From Phaeovulum vinaykumarii (GTDB taxonomy: Bacteria; Pseudomonadota; Alphaproteobacteria; Rhodobacterales; Rhodobacteraceae): a stretch of DNA of 64,000 nt. A model generated the notes under the pieces. It was not told the origin of the DNA and ran no database searches. It saw nothing but the letters and a program-made list of their open reading frames with translations. The DNA is taken from NCBI RefSeq assembly GCF_900156695.1, contig NZ_FTOM01000001.1, forward strand, positions 1 through 64,000. The letters run 5' to 3'. Position numbers and translations under genes: made by a program. Shown piece after piece: positions 7,806 to 18,771 of the stretch. Position 1 is the first letter of the stretch. Each line of letters opens with the position of its first letter.

Positions 7806-8249
7806 CGGGATGATCTCCGCGACGGGCGCCGGAGGCCCCTCCTCCAGCCCTCAACCCGTCACGGAAAACCCGCCCGCACTCTCACTCTCAGGGGGCGTTG
7901 CGGGGCCTCCCCGCAGAAGGGGTGTGTCGGCAACGCCAGTGCCGACCAGAGGGAAGGCTTCCCCCATATCTGGCCTCGTTACGTGCGCGGAGCCTCACAA
8001 GGGTAGCCTATGGCTGACGTCTTCCTGCAGCTTTCAGTCGAAGATCACACGATGCGCTGGAGGCGTGCAGCCCGGCATCGCGAACGCGCTGGTGGCCAAG
8101 GGATTCATCGGAGGTCGAGACGAAGCAGGATCAGACCCAAGATATTGTTATAGCAAGATAAATGAGCCTCTTTGCTGACGTGGATTCGCCGCGCAAGCAA
8201 CATCTCTCAAAAAGAGAGAATTTATAATATTTTTATTTTCATGAGAAAA
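7806..8249. other. Right end of the island, no recognised gene
   Basis: This is the region between the ardC start and the tRNA. A plus-strand frame ending at 8178 (tail GFIGGRDEAGSDPRYCYSKI) has no family match that I can name. Base composition falls sharply to AT-rich from about 8130 to the tRNA end, unlike the host. A perfect small hairpin (TCTCTC, five A, GAGAGA) lies at 8203-8219 and may end tRNA or element transcription. No integrase motif was seen. Confidence 0.4.
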
Positions 8250-8265
8250 TGGCGCACCCGACAGG
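8250..8265. repeat. Putative att site, right copy (inside tRNA-Arg 3' end)
   Basis: These are the last 16 bases of the tRNA gene (minus strand, CCA included), identical to 2704-2719. This copy keeps the tRNA whole. Confidence 0.75.
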
Positions 8266-8326
8266 ATTCGAACCTGTGGCCTCCGCCTTCGGAGGGCGGC
8301 GCTCTATCCAGCTGAGCTACGGGTGC
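8250..8326 (-). tRNA. tRNA-Arg (anticodon CCG)
   Basis: A 77-nt cloverleaf on the minus strand. The acceptor stem is GCACCCG/CGGGTGC, with discriminator G and an encoded CCA. The D-arm is GCTCAGCTGGATAGAGC. The anticodon stem CCGCC/GGCGG has loop CTCCGAA, giving anticodon CCG. The T-arm contains GGTTCGAATCC. It reads CGG arginine codons. Its 3' end is the integration target of the adjacent island. Confidence 0.95.
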
Positions 8327-8390
8327 CTGCGACGTTCTATAACCGCCCCCGCGGCGGGCCGCAATGGGGGCAAGGGCCGGTGTGGCGGCC

Positions 8391-9611
8391 TCAGCCGAAA
8401 AATTCGTGGCAGAGTTCCAGCGCCGAAACCAGCGCGTCGACCTCCTCGCGGGTGTTGTACATCGCAAAAGACGCCCGCGCGGTGGCGCTGAGGCCAAGGC
8501 TCTGCATCAGCGGCATGGCGCAATGGCTGCCCGCGCGCACCGCGACGCCGCGCTTGTCGAGCACGGTCGAGATGTCATGCGGATGCGCGCCGCCGGCCAT
8601 GGTGAACGAGAAGATCGCGCCCTTGTCCGGCGCCTGCCCCTGCACGTTCAGCCAGTTGAGCCCGGCCAGCCGCTGGCTGGCGTAGTCGCGCAGCATCGCC
8701 TCGTGGGCGGCCACGTTCTCCATGCCCAGCCCCATCAGGTATTCCAGCGCGACCCCCAGCCCGATCTGCTGCACGATGCCGGGCGTGCCGGCCTCGAAAC
8801 GCAGGGGCGGCGCGGCATAGGTGACGCCCTCGCAGGTCACTTCGCGGATCATGTCGCCGCCGCCCAGGAAGGGGCGCATCTCGGCCTGACGCTCGGGACG
8901 GATGTAGATCGCCCCCGACCCCGAGGGGCCATAGAGCTTGTGCCCGGTGATGGCGTAGAAATCGCAGCCGATCTCCTCGACGTTGACGGGGCCATGAACC
9001 GCGCCCTGCGAGCCATCGACCAGAACCGGCACGCCGCGGGCGCGGGCGGCGGCGCAGATGCTCTGGACATCGACGCGGGTGCCCAGCACGTTCGACATCT
9101 GGGTGATGGCGATCAGCTTCGTGCGCGGGCCGATCGCGTCGATCACGCGTTGCGGGTCAAGGCTGCCGTCGGCCTCGAGCCCGACCCATTTCAGCACCAC
9201 CCCCTGACGTTCGCGCAGGAAATGCCAGGGCACGATATTGGCGTGATGCTCCATGATCGACAGGATGATCTCGTCGCCGGCCTCGAGCCGCGGTGCCGCC
9301 CAGGAATAGGAGACGAGGTTGATCGCCTCGGTCGAGCCGCTGGCAAAGACGATGCTGTCTTCCTGCGCCGCGCCCAGAAAGCGCGCAACCGTGCCGCGCA
9401 CGGCCTCGTATTTCTCGGTGGCCAGGTTCGACAGATAATGCAGGCCCCGGTGAACATTGGCATATTCCAGGCTGTAGGCCTTGGTCACCGCGTCGATCAC
9501 GCAGCGCGGCTTCTGCGCCGAGGCCCCGTTGTCGAGATAGACCAGCGGCTTTCCATGCACCTCGCGCGCGAGGATCGGGAAATCGGAACGGACGGCGGCG
9601 ACATCGAGCAT
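8391..9611 (-). CDS. sufS: Cysteine desulfurase SufS
   Basis: A 406-residue PLP enzyme that removes sulfur from L-cysteine for Fe-S cluster assembly. Visible are [13 protein letters not shown] near the start, [13 protein letters not shown], the cofactor histidine in [13 protein letters not shown], the PLP lysine in [12 protein letters not shown] (about 226) and the catalytic cysteine in [11 protein letters not shown] (about 360). This group II (SufS) architecture has a short catalytic loop. The ATG at 9611 was chosen over upstream extensions because a GAAAGGG ribosome site precedes it. It is the last gene of the suf operon, and a tRNA lies next. No sufE, sufU, sufA or sufT follows in this window. 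Confidence 0.95.
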   Translation of the reverse strand: MLDVAAVRSDFPILAREVHGKPLVYLDNGASAQKPRCVIDAVTKAYSLEYANVHRGLHYLSNLATEKYEAVRGTVARFLGAAQEDSIVFASGSTEAINLVSYSWAAPRLEAGDEIILSIMEHHANIVPWHFLRERQGVVLKWVGLEADGSLDPQRVIDAIGPRTKLIAITQMSNVLGTRVDVQSICAAARARGVPVLVDGSQGAVHGPVNVEEIGCDFYAITGHKLYGPSGSGAIYIRPERQAEMRPFLGGGDMIREVTCEGVTYAAPPLRFEAGTPGIVQQIGLGVALEYLMGLGMENVAAHEAMLRDYASQRLAGLNWLNVQGQAPDKGAIFSFTMAGGAHPHDISTVLDKRGVAVRAGSHCAMPLMQSLGLSATARASFAMYNTREEVDALVSALELCHEFFG

Positions 9612-9636
9612 GGCGGACCCTTTCGCGGGAACGGCG

Positions 9637-10221
9637 TCAGTGCGAGGCAAACCCCAACAGCGCCAGAAGGAAGCTGAGCACCACGGCGACCGCCATCAGC
9701 GTGCCGAGGGTGCCCACGAAGACAAGCGCCACGCTGGGAAAGTCGTGCAGTTCGGCGGTGAAATGCGACAGGAGCCAGAAGAACAGCACGAAACCCGCAA
9801 GCCCCAGCATCTCGGCAAAGAGCGGAAAGAGCGGCATCAGCGCGACCTGAAGCACCTGAAGGCCCAGAAGCACCGTCTCGAGCCAGACCGTCAGCACCAG
9901 CGCGCCGAAAAAGCCGCCCGTCCCCCCGAAGAGACGCCCGACATGGGTCATGCCCAGTGCGGTGACAAGAACCCCCAGCGCCTGCACGATGACCATCAGC
10001 AGCGGCGAGCCGGTCAGCACCGACCAGGGCGTCTGCACCGGCGCGGGGAACATCACATTGGCCAGATAGCCCAGGATGGCCGAACAGGCGATGACCGCGC
10101 CCATCGCGGTCAGCACCGCATCGTAGCTCAGATCCAGGCGCAGCACGCGCGCGGCGGCCGCGCGCGGCCGCATCACGCTCTCGCGCCCCAGATCCAGAAG
10201 CTCGGACAGCTTCAGCTCCAT
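9637..10221 (-). CDS. YIP1-family membrane protein (second copy)
   Basis: A 194-residue integral membrane protein with about five hydrophobic segments and a YIP1-like layout. A cytoplasmic N-terminus (MELKLSELLDLGRESVMRPR) precedes helices starting near residue 37. The ATG at 10221 follows GAGGAGA and overlaps the end of the preceding YIP1-like gene by ten bases, implying translational coupling. Bacterial YIP1 proteins have no established role. Here two copies lie between sufD and sufS, which suggests a role linked to the Suf machinery or simply conserved synteny. Confidence 0.65.
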   Translation of the reverse strand: MELKLSELLDLGRESVMRPRAAAARVLRLDLSYDAVLTAMGAVIACSAILGYLANVMFPAPVQTPWSVLTGSPLLMVIVQALGVLVTALGMTHVGRLFGGTGGFFGALVLTVWLETVLLGLQVLQVALMPLFPLFAEMLGLAGFVLFFWLLSHFTAELHDFPSVALVFVGTLGTLMAVAVVLSFLLALLGFASH

Positions 10222-10748
10222 GCTTTCTCCTCGAAGCCCGCAACCCTCAGACAGGCGATCCACAGCGCGACAAAACCCAGCCCCAGCGCCACATCGACCC
10301 CGGTCAGAACCCCACCCGGCCCGATCATGCCCGCCACGAGACCGCGCAGCAGCATGAACGGGCTGATGGCCAGAAGGCTCCAGAACAGCGCCATGCGGCA
10401 GGCCCAGCCCGGCCCGCGACCGCCAAGGATCCGCACCACCAGCCGCGAGACCCCCGCCACCACATAGGCAAGAAGAGGCAAGATGAAAAGCGACGCCATC
10501 AGCGCGCCGGTCAGACGCGCATCCAGCGGCACGCTGGGGTCAAGGTGGGCCGCGCGCGCATGCATCGGCCATTGCCCGACAAAGAGAATGGTGCAGGCCG
10601 CGATCAGCGTGGCGATCGCGCGATCCTCGCGCTGGCCCTCGGCCAGGACCGCGCGCATGACCACGCGCGGCCGGCGCCAGCTGGCCACGATCTTGGGCAC
10701 GATGCCGCGCATCTGCCGCCCGCGCGGGGCGTTTTCCACCTCAGCCAT
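10212..10748 (-). CDS. YIP1-family membrane protein (first copy)
   Basis: A 178-residue membrane protein starting MAEVENAPRGRQMRGIVPKI, with helices at about 45-60, 80-105, 118-140 and 145-170. It overlaps the sufD stop region by eight bases and the next YIP1-like gene by ten, so the three are tightly coupled. The layout (short polar N-terminus, then four or five membrane spans with an RAVLAEGQREDRAIATL loop) fits the YIP1 superfamily as found in alphaproteobacteria. The function is unknown. Confidence 0.6.
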   Translation of the reverse strand: MAEVENAPRGRQMRGIVPKIVASWRRPRVVMRAVLAEGQREDRAIATLIAACTILFVGQWPMHARAAHLDPSVPLDARLTGALMASLFILPLLAYVVAGVSRLVVRILGGRGPGWACRMALFWSLLAISPFMLLRGLVAGMIGPGGVLTGVDVALGLGFVALWIACLRVAGFEEKAWS

Positions 10749-12038
10749 GGTGGCGCGCCAGCCAGCCTTCCAGCCGGTCGGTCACCTCGATGCGCAGCGC
10801 CTCATCCTCGATCTCCTCGACCGCATCGGCCATGAAGGACAGCACCAGCATCGAGATCGCGCGATCCTTCGGCACCCCGCGCGAGCGCAGGTAGAACAGC
10901 GCGGTCTCGTCGATGGCGCCCGTGGTCGAGCCATGCGAGCATTTCACGTCATCGGCATAGATTTCCAGCTCGGGCTTGGCCAGGAACTGGCTGGCGTCGT
11001 CAAGCAAAAGCGCCTGGCTGATCTGATAGCCGTCGGTCTTCTGCGCGCCGGGTTTGACCAGGATCTTGCCCTGAAAGACGCCGGAGGCGCCGTGCTTGAG
11101 CACCTTCTTGAACACCTGACGGCTTTCGCAGCGCTCGGCGCCATGGGTGATGAACACGGTGTCGTCATGCAGGAAGTCGCCGTCGTTGCCGTCGCCCAGC
11201 GCCGCCCCCGCGACATGCACCACGGCCTCGTCGCCGACGATATCCAGCACGCATTCGTTGCGCGTGAAGGCGCCATTGGCCGAGAGGGTGAAGCTCTTGA
11301 ACGCCGCCTTCTCGCCCACGCGGGCAAAGCAATGCGTCACGCCGCGCACCGAATGATCGCGCCCCTGAAGGCGGACGTGGTGGAAGGCGCCCTCGACGGC
11401 CACGTCCACCTCCATCACGGTGTTGAAGCGCGCGCCTGCGGGACCGGATTCCAGAACCGTCACCTCGGCCCCGGCATCGACCTTGACGCAGTGATGCAAG
11501 AACACGTCCGAGGTTTCCGAGCGGTGGCGATAGACCAGGTGGATGGGCTTCTCGGCCTTGTCGGTGACATGGATCAGCAGGCCGTCGCCGGCCACGGCGG
11601 TATTCAGCGCCGCCAGCGGGCGCGGCACCGGGCTCTGGCCCGCGGCCTCGCGCTGGCCATAAAGCCCCTGCGCCCAGTGCAGATCGGCCTGATCGGCCTC
11701 GGCCAGCCGCGCCACGGTGACACCCGCGGCTTCGGGGCGGTCCGAGGCCTCGGCATCGAAGACACCATCGGTAAAGACCAGCGTCACCCGATCCATGCCG
11801 TCAAACGCCAACGTCTCGTCGCGCGTGTCATAAAGCAGCGCGGGCGGGGGCTCGGGGGCGATCAGGCTGGCGGGGTCGGAAAAGCGCCAGTATTCGTCAC
11901 GCCGCTGCGGCAGCCCCATTTCCTGGAGCCGTTCGAGCGCGGCAGCGCGGGCGGGGCGGGAGAAGCCGCCTTCGGGCCGGGCCGGCAGACGCGCCAGCCG
12001 TGCCGAAAGCGCCTCGGCGGCTTTCGGGGTCGCGGCCA

Positions 12039-12042
<4 letters not shown>
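10741..12042 (-). CDS. sufD: Fe-S cluster scaffold subunit SufD
   Basis: A 433-residue SufD, partner of SufB in the SufBC2D scaffold that builds Fe-S clusters in the cytoplasm. The C-terminal beta-helix shows the family motif KCSHGSTTGAIDETALFYLR (about 368-387, with VKCSHGST). RGVPKDRAISMLVLSFMADA follows, and an SDPASL/YRFSDP-type N-terminus precedes. The length is typical. Its ATG overlaps the sufC stop codon by four bases. SufD is not itself a ligand-rich scaffold; it supports iron entry and complex stability. Confidence 0.95.
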
Positions 12043-12794
<752 letters not shown>

Positions 12795-12799
12795 GTTTC

Positions 12800-13117
12800 T
12801 CAATCCTCGGAAAGGGTGACGGCGGTGCCCGAGGCGGACACCATCAGCATGTTGTTGATGACTTCGTAATCCAGATCGACGCCAACGACGGCGCTGCCGC
12901 CCAGGGCCAGCGCGCGCGTCTCCATCTCGTCGAGCGCGATCTGGCGCGCGCGGGCCAGCTCGGCCTCATAGGCGCCGGCGCGCCCGCCCACGACGTCGCG
13001 GATGGCGCCAAACAGATCCTTGAAGATGTTGGCGCCCAGGATGGCCTCGCCGGTGACGATGCCGTGATAGGCGGTGATCCGGCGCCCCTCGACGCCGGGG
13101 GTGGTGGTCACGATCAT
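12800..13117 (-). CDS. YbjQ-family (UPF0145) protein
   Basis: A 105-residue protein starting [20 protein letters not shown], with the family-typical [40 protein letters not shown] and [14 protein letters not shown]. YbjQ/UPF0145 proteins form oligomers and are often annotated as a heavy-metal-binding domain, but no biochemical role is firm. The ATG at 13117 has a perfect GGAGG eight bases upstream, so the longer frame was discarded. Its location inside the suf operon, just before sufC, suggests a metal or oligomer-assembly role. This is inference. Confidence 0.8.
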   Translation of the reverse strand: MIVTTTPGVEGRRITAYHGIVTGEAILGANIFKDLFGAIRDVVGGRAGAYEAELARARQIALDEMETRALALGGSAVVGVDLDYEVINNMLMVSASGTAVTLSED

Positions 13118-13163
13118 GACCGATCCTCCGGGTTCGGGCCCGGACGGGTCGCGCCGCGGGCGA

Positions 13164-13685
13164 TCAGAAGGAGAGGCTGCGCCCCAGCAGGACCGCCGTG
13201 CGCGGCGCGGTGGTGGCGCGGGCCTGCGCCACCCAGTCGGGCGACAAAAGCTGCGCCATGGGCGCGGGCCACAGATGCGCGGCATTGTGCGAAAGCGCCT
13301 GTGCGCCCAGCGCCGCCACGACCGCCAGCACCAGTTGCAAGCGGTGCGACACGCCCGAGACCAGCGCCAGCGCCAGCGCGACCAGCACGCCCGCCAGCGG
13401 ATCGACGATCGCCGGATCCGCCGTGATCTCGACGGGCAGGCGCAGCTTCACCGCCAGCGCCAGGACCAGCCCCGCAACGCCCAGAACGGGCGCCACCAGC
13501 GTGCGCAAAATGCCCGGCCAGGCCCGCGGCCGCTGCGCGGCCTTGATCGCGGCGATGCGCCGGTCGACCTGCGCCTGCGTCATCTTCATCTCGGCCTCGC
13601 CCACATGCAGCCGGAACTGGCCGCGCGGCGGACGCGCCGCTTCGATACGCCGGAGGCGCTCGGAAAAATCCGTCTGAGAATTCAT
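13164..13685 (-). CDS. Uncharacterised membrane protein in suf operon
   Basis: A 173-residue protein of no recognised family. The N-terminal ~75 residues are charged and helical ([33 protein letters not shown]), followed by three or four hydrophobic segments ([54 protein letters not shown]). The start was set at the ATG at 13685 because the upstream extension is Cys/Gly-rich and unlike the rest. It sits between sufB and the YbjQ-like gene on the same strand, so it is cotranscribed with the Fe-S genes. It may anchor or assist the Suf complex at the membrane, which is speculative. Confidence 0.55.
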   Translation of the reverse strand: MNSQTDFSERLRRIEAARPPRGQFRLHVGEAEMKMTQAQVDRRIAAIKAAQRPRAWPGILRTLVAPVLGVAGLVLALAVKLRLPVEITADPAIVDPLAGVLVALALALVSGVSHRLQLVLAVVAALGAQALSHNAAHLWPAPMAQLLSPDWVAQARATTAPRTAVLLGRSLSF

Positions 13686-13775
13686 CCCCAACCCACACGC
13701 AAGCGTGAACCCGGCCCCCACAGACCAGCGCAATGCGGCCGGAACGGGGCCGGATCGGGGCGCCGGCGGGGCAGA

Positions 13776-15281
<1,506 letters not shown>

Positions 15282-15357
15282 CTTCCGTCCTTCATCTGCT
15301 TGCGGGGCCCCCGCCCCGGCGTTCATTTCCCCGAAAGCTCAAGCACATAACGTGCCA

Positions 15358-16404
15358 TCACCCTCCAATACGTTCCCGGTGGCGCCGGCAGGCGGCGATC
15401 CAGGTCTCGGCGAACCGCTCCACCGTCTCGCGCCCGATCCCCGGCCCGAGCGAGATCCGCAGCGCGCAATCGGGCGCCTCGATCCCCATCGCATCCAGAA
15501 CCCGGCTGGCCCGCAGCTTGCCCGAGGAGCAGGCCGAGCCCGCCGAAACGGCAAACCCCGCCAGATCCATGCGCATCACCTGCGTCTCGCCCTTCCAGCC
15601 GGGGGCCACGATGCAGGTGGTGTTGGGAAGCCGCTTCGCGCCTCTTCCCGCATACATAACAGTTTCGGTCGAGAATTCCAGAGCATTTTCTAGAATGCCT
15701 CTAAGTTCCGCCACCTCGTCCCAGACACCCGCGTCCAGGTCGGCCTGCGCGGCCCGTGCCGCTGCCGCCATCCCCGCGATGCCGATCAGGTTTTCGGTGC
15801 CCGCGCGGCGCCCCATCTCCTGTCCGCCGCCCTTGAGCAGCGCCGCCACCTCGAGCCCCTCGCGCAGGACCAGCGCGCCCACCCCCTTGGGGCCGCCGAA
15901 CTTGTGTGCCGACAGGATGCCCGCATCCACCCCCAGCCAGTCAAAGCCGAATCCGATCTTGCCGAAAGCCTGCGTCAGGTCGGTGACCGCAAGGCCCCGC
16001 GGCAGATCCTGAAGCACGCCGGTCTCGGAATTGGCCATCTGCAACGCGGCGCGGGTCGGATCAGGCACCGTGACCCGGCCCAGATCGTCGCAGGCCAGAT
16101 AGGGCGTGCACCAGGCCAGAACCGCGTCATGCTCGACGGGCGAGCAGACAAGCCCCCGCCCCCCGCAGGCCAGCGCCGCGGCCTCCGTCGCGCCCGAGGT
16201 GAAGACGATCTGCGCCGGGCTCGTGCCCAGCGTCTGCGCCAGATCGGCGCGGGCGCGCTCGATCAGCCCCCTGGCCGCGCGCCCCTCGGCATGGACCGAG
16301 GACGGGTTGCCCACCACATCCATCGCCGCGATCATCGCCGCGCGCGCTTCCGCCCGCAGGGGCGTCGTTGCGTTCCAGTCCAGATAGACCCGCTCTGCCG
16401 TCAC
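15358..16404 (-). CDS. Cysteine desulfurase, IscS/NifS type
   Basis: A 348-residue group I PLP desulfurase, a second sulfur donor beside SufS. Seen are VYLDWNATTPLRAEAR at the start, NPSSVHAEGRAARGLIE, TSGATEAAALACG, the PLP lysine in ILSAHKFGGPKGVG and the catalytic loop SAGSACSSGKLRAS. It is shorter than E. coli IscS (404), as is common for alphaproteobacterial versions. Translation most likely starts at GTG 16404, which overlaps the regulator's TGA (GTGA); an upstream ATG frame would run through the regulator gene. Two desulfurases in one suf operon is normal in Rhodobacterales. Confidence 0.9.
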   Translation of the reverse strand: MTAERVYLDWNATTPLRAEARAAMIAAMDVVGNPSSVHAEGRAARGLIERARADLAQTLGTSPAQIVFTSGATEAAALACGGRGLVCSPVEHDAVLAWCTPYLACDDLGRVTVPDPTRAALQMANSETGVLQDLPRGLAVTDLTQAFGKIGFGFDWLGVDAGILSAHKFGGPKGVGALVLREGLEVAALLKGGGQEMGRRAGTENLIGIAGMAAAARAAQADLDAGVWDEVAELRGILENALEFSTETVMYAGRGAKRLPNTTCIVAPGWKGETQVMRMDLAGFAVSAGSACSSGKLRASRVLDAMGIEAPDCALRISLGPGIGRETVERFAETWIAACRRHRERIGG

Positions 16405-16859
16405 GCATCCACCACCGAAAACAGCGACGGCACCGCCGGACAGGGCTTGAGCGCATTGCCCACCACATCCTGAAGCGTCGTCTGATGCAGGAAGACATAG
16501 ACCTGTGCCGACAGGCTTTGCCACAGCCGGTTGGTCAGCGATTGCGCGCGCGAGCCCGAGACGCCCCCCGTCGCACCGGCGCCCACATGCAGCGCGCTCA
16601 CGGTCTCGTCCACGGCCTCGAAGATCTCCGAGACGCGGATGTCGGCGGGATCGCGCGCCAGCTTGTAGCCGCCCCCCGGACCGCGGACCGACGTCACCAG
16701 CCCGGCCCGGCGCATGCGCACGAACAGCTGTTCCAGATAGGGCAGCGAGATGTCCTGACGGCGCGAGATCTCGGCCAGCGAGGTCAACGTTCCCGCCGGC
16801 ACCGTCGCCAGGTCCACCAAGGCCACCATCGCGTATCGACCCCGCGTCGAAAGTTTCAT
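16401..16859 (-). CDS. iscR: Rrf2-family Fe-S regulator (IscR-like, lacks Cys triad)
   Basis: A 152-residue Rrf2 transcription regulator leading the suf operon. Seen are MKLSTRGRYAMVALVDLA, the winged helix (LPYLEQLFVRMRRAGLVTSV, RGPGGGYKLARDP) and DIRVSEIFEAVDETV. In E. coli IscR three cysteines (92, 98, 104) hold the 2Fe-2S cluster. Here that segment reads SALHVGAGATGGVSGSRAQS, with no cysteine. The only cysteine is near the C-terminus (LKPCPAVP). Rhodobacter IscR is known to be of this type, yet to bind an Fe-S cluster and repress iron-sulfur genes. ATG at 16859 is used, after GAGGAG. Confidence 0.9.
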   Translation of the reverse strand: MKLSTRGRYAMVALVDLATVPAGTLTSLAEISRRQDISLPYLEQLFVRMRRAGLVTSVRGPGGGYKLARDPADIRVSEIFEAVDETVSALHVGAGATGGVSGSRAQSLTNRLWQSLSAQVYVFLHQTTLQDVVGNALKPCPAVPSLFSVVDA

Positions 16860-16897
16860 CACCTACTCCTCGCGGGGGCTGCGCCCCGCCTCTTTGG

Positions 16898-16919
16898 CGT
16901 TACTGAGCATTGACGTTAC
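16898..16919. promoter_or_regulatory. Candidate operator upstream of iscR-suf operon
   Basis: The hexamer CGTTAC occurs twice with a 16-bp period (16898-16903 and 16914-16919) around TGAGCATTGA, about 40-60 bp upstream of the iscR start. The placement fits an autoregulatory IscR or iron-responsive site. The motif is not a verified consensus. Confidence 0.3.
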
Positions 16920-17061
16920 ACGGAAGGCCGCTTAACTCAACTGCACCCGAAGACGCGGCAAATGCCGCCTTTTCGACCAGTTTCGAGAGCCAAGAACCCG
17001 ATCCCGTAGCGCCGAACAGATGAATCGGGCCATGGGGAGGGACGATCAACAGGCGAGGCCC

Positions 17062-17721
17062 ATGCCCGAAGTCATCTTCCCCGGCCCCGAAGGACGCCTC
17101 GAGGGGCGTTATCACCCCCAGTCCCAGCCCGACGCACCGATCGCGATCATCCTGCATCCCGACCCTCAATATGGCGGCACGATGAACAATCGCGTCGTCT
17201 ATAACCTGCATTATGCCTTCCACAACATGGGATTCACCGTGCTGCGGTTCAATTTCCGCGGCGTGGGGCGCAGCCAGGGCGAATACGATCAGGGCGTGGG
17301 CGAGCTGAGCGACGCGGCCTCGGCGCTGGATTACCTTCAGGCGATGAACCCCAATTCCAAGCATTGCTGGGTGGCGGGTTTCAGCTTTGGCGCCTGGATC
17401 GGCATGCAATTGCTGATGCGCCGCCCCGAGATCACCGGCTTCGTGTCGGTGGCCCCACCCGCCAACATGTATGATTTCTCGTTCCTGGCGCCCTGCCCGT
17501 CCTCGGGGTTGATCATCAACGGCACCGCCGACCGCGTGGCCCCGCCCAAGGACACCCAGGCGCTGGTCTCCAAGCTGCGCGACCAGAAGGGGATCACCAT
17601 CACCCACCACGAGGTCGAGGGCGCGGACCATTTCTTCCGCGACGACGAACAGCACATGAAGCCGATGATCGAGACCGTTCAGGGCTATGTTCGCCGGCGG
17701 CTGACCGAAGGCTCGCGCTGA
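17062..17721 (+). CDS. Alpha/beta hydrolase
   Basis: A 219-residue cytoplasmic alpha/beta-hydrolase of the short dienelactone-hydrolase/Tex30-like type. Seen are APIAIILHPDPQYGGTMNN, RFNFRGVGRSQGEYDQGVGE and the nucleophile elbow GFSFGAWIG (serine at about 112). An acidic residue follows in NGTADRVAPP, and the catalytic histidine is in VEGADHFFRDD (about 194). The ATG at 17062 (MPEVIFPGPEG) starts the conserved part; the frame is open further upstream. The substrate is unknown. It is followed at once by two coupled genes. Confidence 0.85.
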   Translation: MPEVIFPGPEGRLEGRYHPQSQPDAPIAIILHPDPQYGGTMNNRVVYNLHYAFHNMGFTVLRFNFRGVGRSQGEYDQGVGELSDAASALDYLQAMNPNSKHCWVAGFSFGAWIGMQLLMRRPEITGFVSVAPPANMYDFSFLAPCPSSGLIINGTADRVAPPKDTQALVSKLRDQKGITITHHEVEGADHFFRDDEQHMKPMIETVQGYVRRRLTEGSR

Positions 17722-17984
17722 TGGCGCTGATCGAGGATCTGGCCGACCAGCTTGCCGCCGACACGATGACGGCGATGCGCGAGATGGGCGACGACCAGCT
17801 CTACATGCAGGTGTCCAAGGTGCTGGGGGCGTCCTCGCAGACGTTGCAGGAGGCCTTCCTGACCTCGATCCGCATCCGCCAGGCCGAGGTGCGCGCGCGC
17901 CAGTTCCTCGAACAGACCATCGCCGCCGCACGATCCGGCGCAGCGCCCCCCGAGGCGCCCCGCCCCGCCGAGGACGGACATTGA
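17721..17984 (+). CDS. Conserved hypothetical small protein
   Basis: An 87-residue soluble, helical protein (MALIEDLADQLAADTMTAMR; DDQLYMQVSKVLGASSQTLQ; EAFLTSIRIRQAEVRARQFL) ending in a Pro/Ala-rich tail. I do not recognise a named family. The ATG overlaps the hydrolase stop codon by one base, and its own stop overlaps the next gene's TTG, so the three genes form a tight operon. No membrane segment or signal is seen. Confidence 0.65.
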   Translation: MALIEDLADQLAADTMTAMREMGDDQLYMQVSKVLGASSQTLQEAFLTSIRIRQAEVRARQFLEQTIAAARSGAAPPEAPRPAEDGH

Positions 17985-18670
17985 GCGGCCCCGACCCGGA
18001 GCCGACCCCGACTGCGACGACGACGGGCGGGGCGGCGGCGCTGGCCCAGGCCACGCCCGGCTTTCCCGCCCCCGATCCGCACACCCCCCAGGATGCGCTT
18101 TCGGCGCGCATGGCCTTTCTGGCCGAGGCCGACCGGCTCAAGACCGTCCTGCGCGCCTCGCTGCTCAGCGACGGGTCGCGGCGCGAGAATTCGGGCGAAC
18201 ATTCCTGGCATGTCGCGCTCTATGCGCTGGTGCTGGCCGATCATGCCGGCCCCGAGGTGGACATCGACCGGGTGATCCGCATGTTGCTGATCCACGATCT
18301 GGTCGAGATCGACGCGGGCGACCATCCGATCCACGGCCACAACCATGACGCCGCCGCGCAGGAATTGGCCGAACGCGCTGCGGCGACGCGCCTTTTCGGG
18401 ATGCTGCCGCCGGCGCAAGGCGCGGCGCTGCGCGCGCTCTGGGATGAATTCGAGGCCGCCGAGACCCCTTCGGCGCAATTTGCCAAATCGCTCGACCGGG
18501 TGCAGCCGGTGGTCCAGAACCTGGTCGTCGACGGCGGCCCGTGGGAGCGGTTCGGGGTGACCTGGGACAAGCTCGCGCAGCGCGTGGGCCGGCCCATCGC
18601 GCGCGGCGCGCCCGCGCTCTGGGATTGGGTCGCGCCGCGGGTGCGGGCCTGGTTCGACCGCAACGGCTGA
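17981..18670 (+). CDS. HD-domain hydrolase (YfbR/5'-nucleotidase-like)
   Basis: Up to 229 residues. The HD phosphohydrolase core shows RRENSGEHSWHVALYALVLA (first His), LIHDLVEIDAGD (the HD pair with following acidic residue) and a late Asp in AKSLDRVQPVVQN. This motif set is that of YfbR/HDDC2-like 5'-deoxynucleotidases acting on nucleoside monophosphates. The start is uncertain. TTG at 17981 overlaps the preceding stop (TTGA), giving a Pro/Thr-rich leader; the ATG at about 18110 would start directly at the domain (MAFLAEADRLK). Cotranscribed with the two genes upstream. Confidence 0.8.
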   Translation: MSGPDPEPTPTATTTGGAAALAQATPGFPAPDPHTPQDALSARMAFLAEADRLKTVLRASLLSDGSRRENSGEHSWHVALYALVLADHAGPEVDIDRVIRMLLIHDLVEIDAGDHPIHGHNHDAAAQELAERAAATRLFGMLPPAQGAALRALWDEFEAAETPSAQFAKSLDRVQPVVQNLVVDGGPWERFGVTWDKLAQRVGRPIARGAPALWDWVAPRVRAWFDRNG

Positions 18671-18771
18671 TCCGCCGGCCCCTGCCCCGACGCGCGCCCC
18701 AAGAGCCGCGCCCCGAAAGCACCACCCCAAATCCCCCCGGCCCGGACGCGCCCCCAACCGGGGGCACCCGG

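Larger units (their letters stand above)
2704..8265. mobile_element. Decayed tRNA-Arg integrative element (ICE/island remnant)
   Basis: About 5.5 kb bounded by an exact 16-bp direct repeat of the 3' end of tRNA-Arg(CCG). This is the arrangement left when a tyrosine-recombinase element integrates into a tRNA gene. The interior holds fragments of hsdM, traG/virD4, trbE, trbD, trbB and ardC, all typical of conjugative elements. They are joined by abrupt deletion junctions and frameshifts. A metal cassette (CsoR-like, NreB-like, YqaA-like) remains intact. No integrase was found, so the element is presumably immobile. The repeat and fragments are seen directly; the integration history is inferred. 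Confidence 0.75.

Noticed and set aside
7762-8178. Plus-strand frame ending in GFIGGRDEAGSDPRYCYSKI as a gene
   Set aside because: Most of it lies antisense to the ardC fragment and upstream sequence. The tail may be a remnant but matches no family I can name.
8364-9677. 437-residue plus-strand frame opposite sufS
   Set aside because: Antisense of a highly conserved enzyme, with no motif; a typical shadow in high-GC DNA.
16955-16972. Small hairpin GCGGCA/TGCCGC followed by CTTTT as a terminator
   Set aside because: It lies in a divergent promoter region with no plus-strand gene ending before it; the stem is only six bp.
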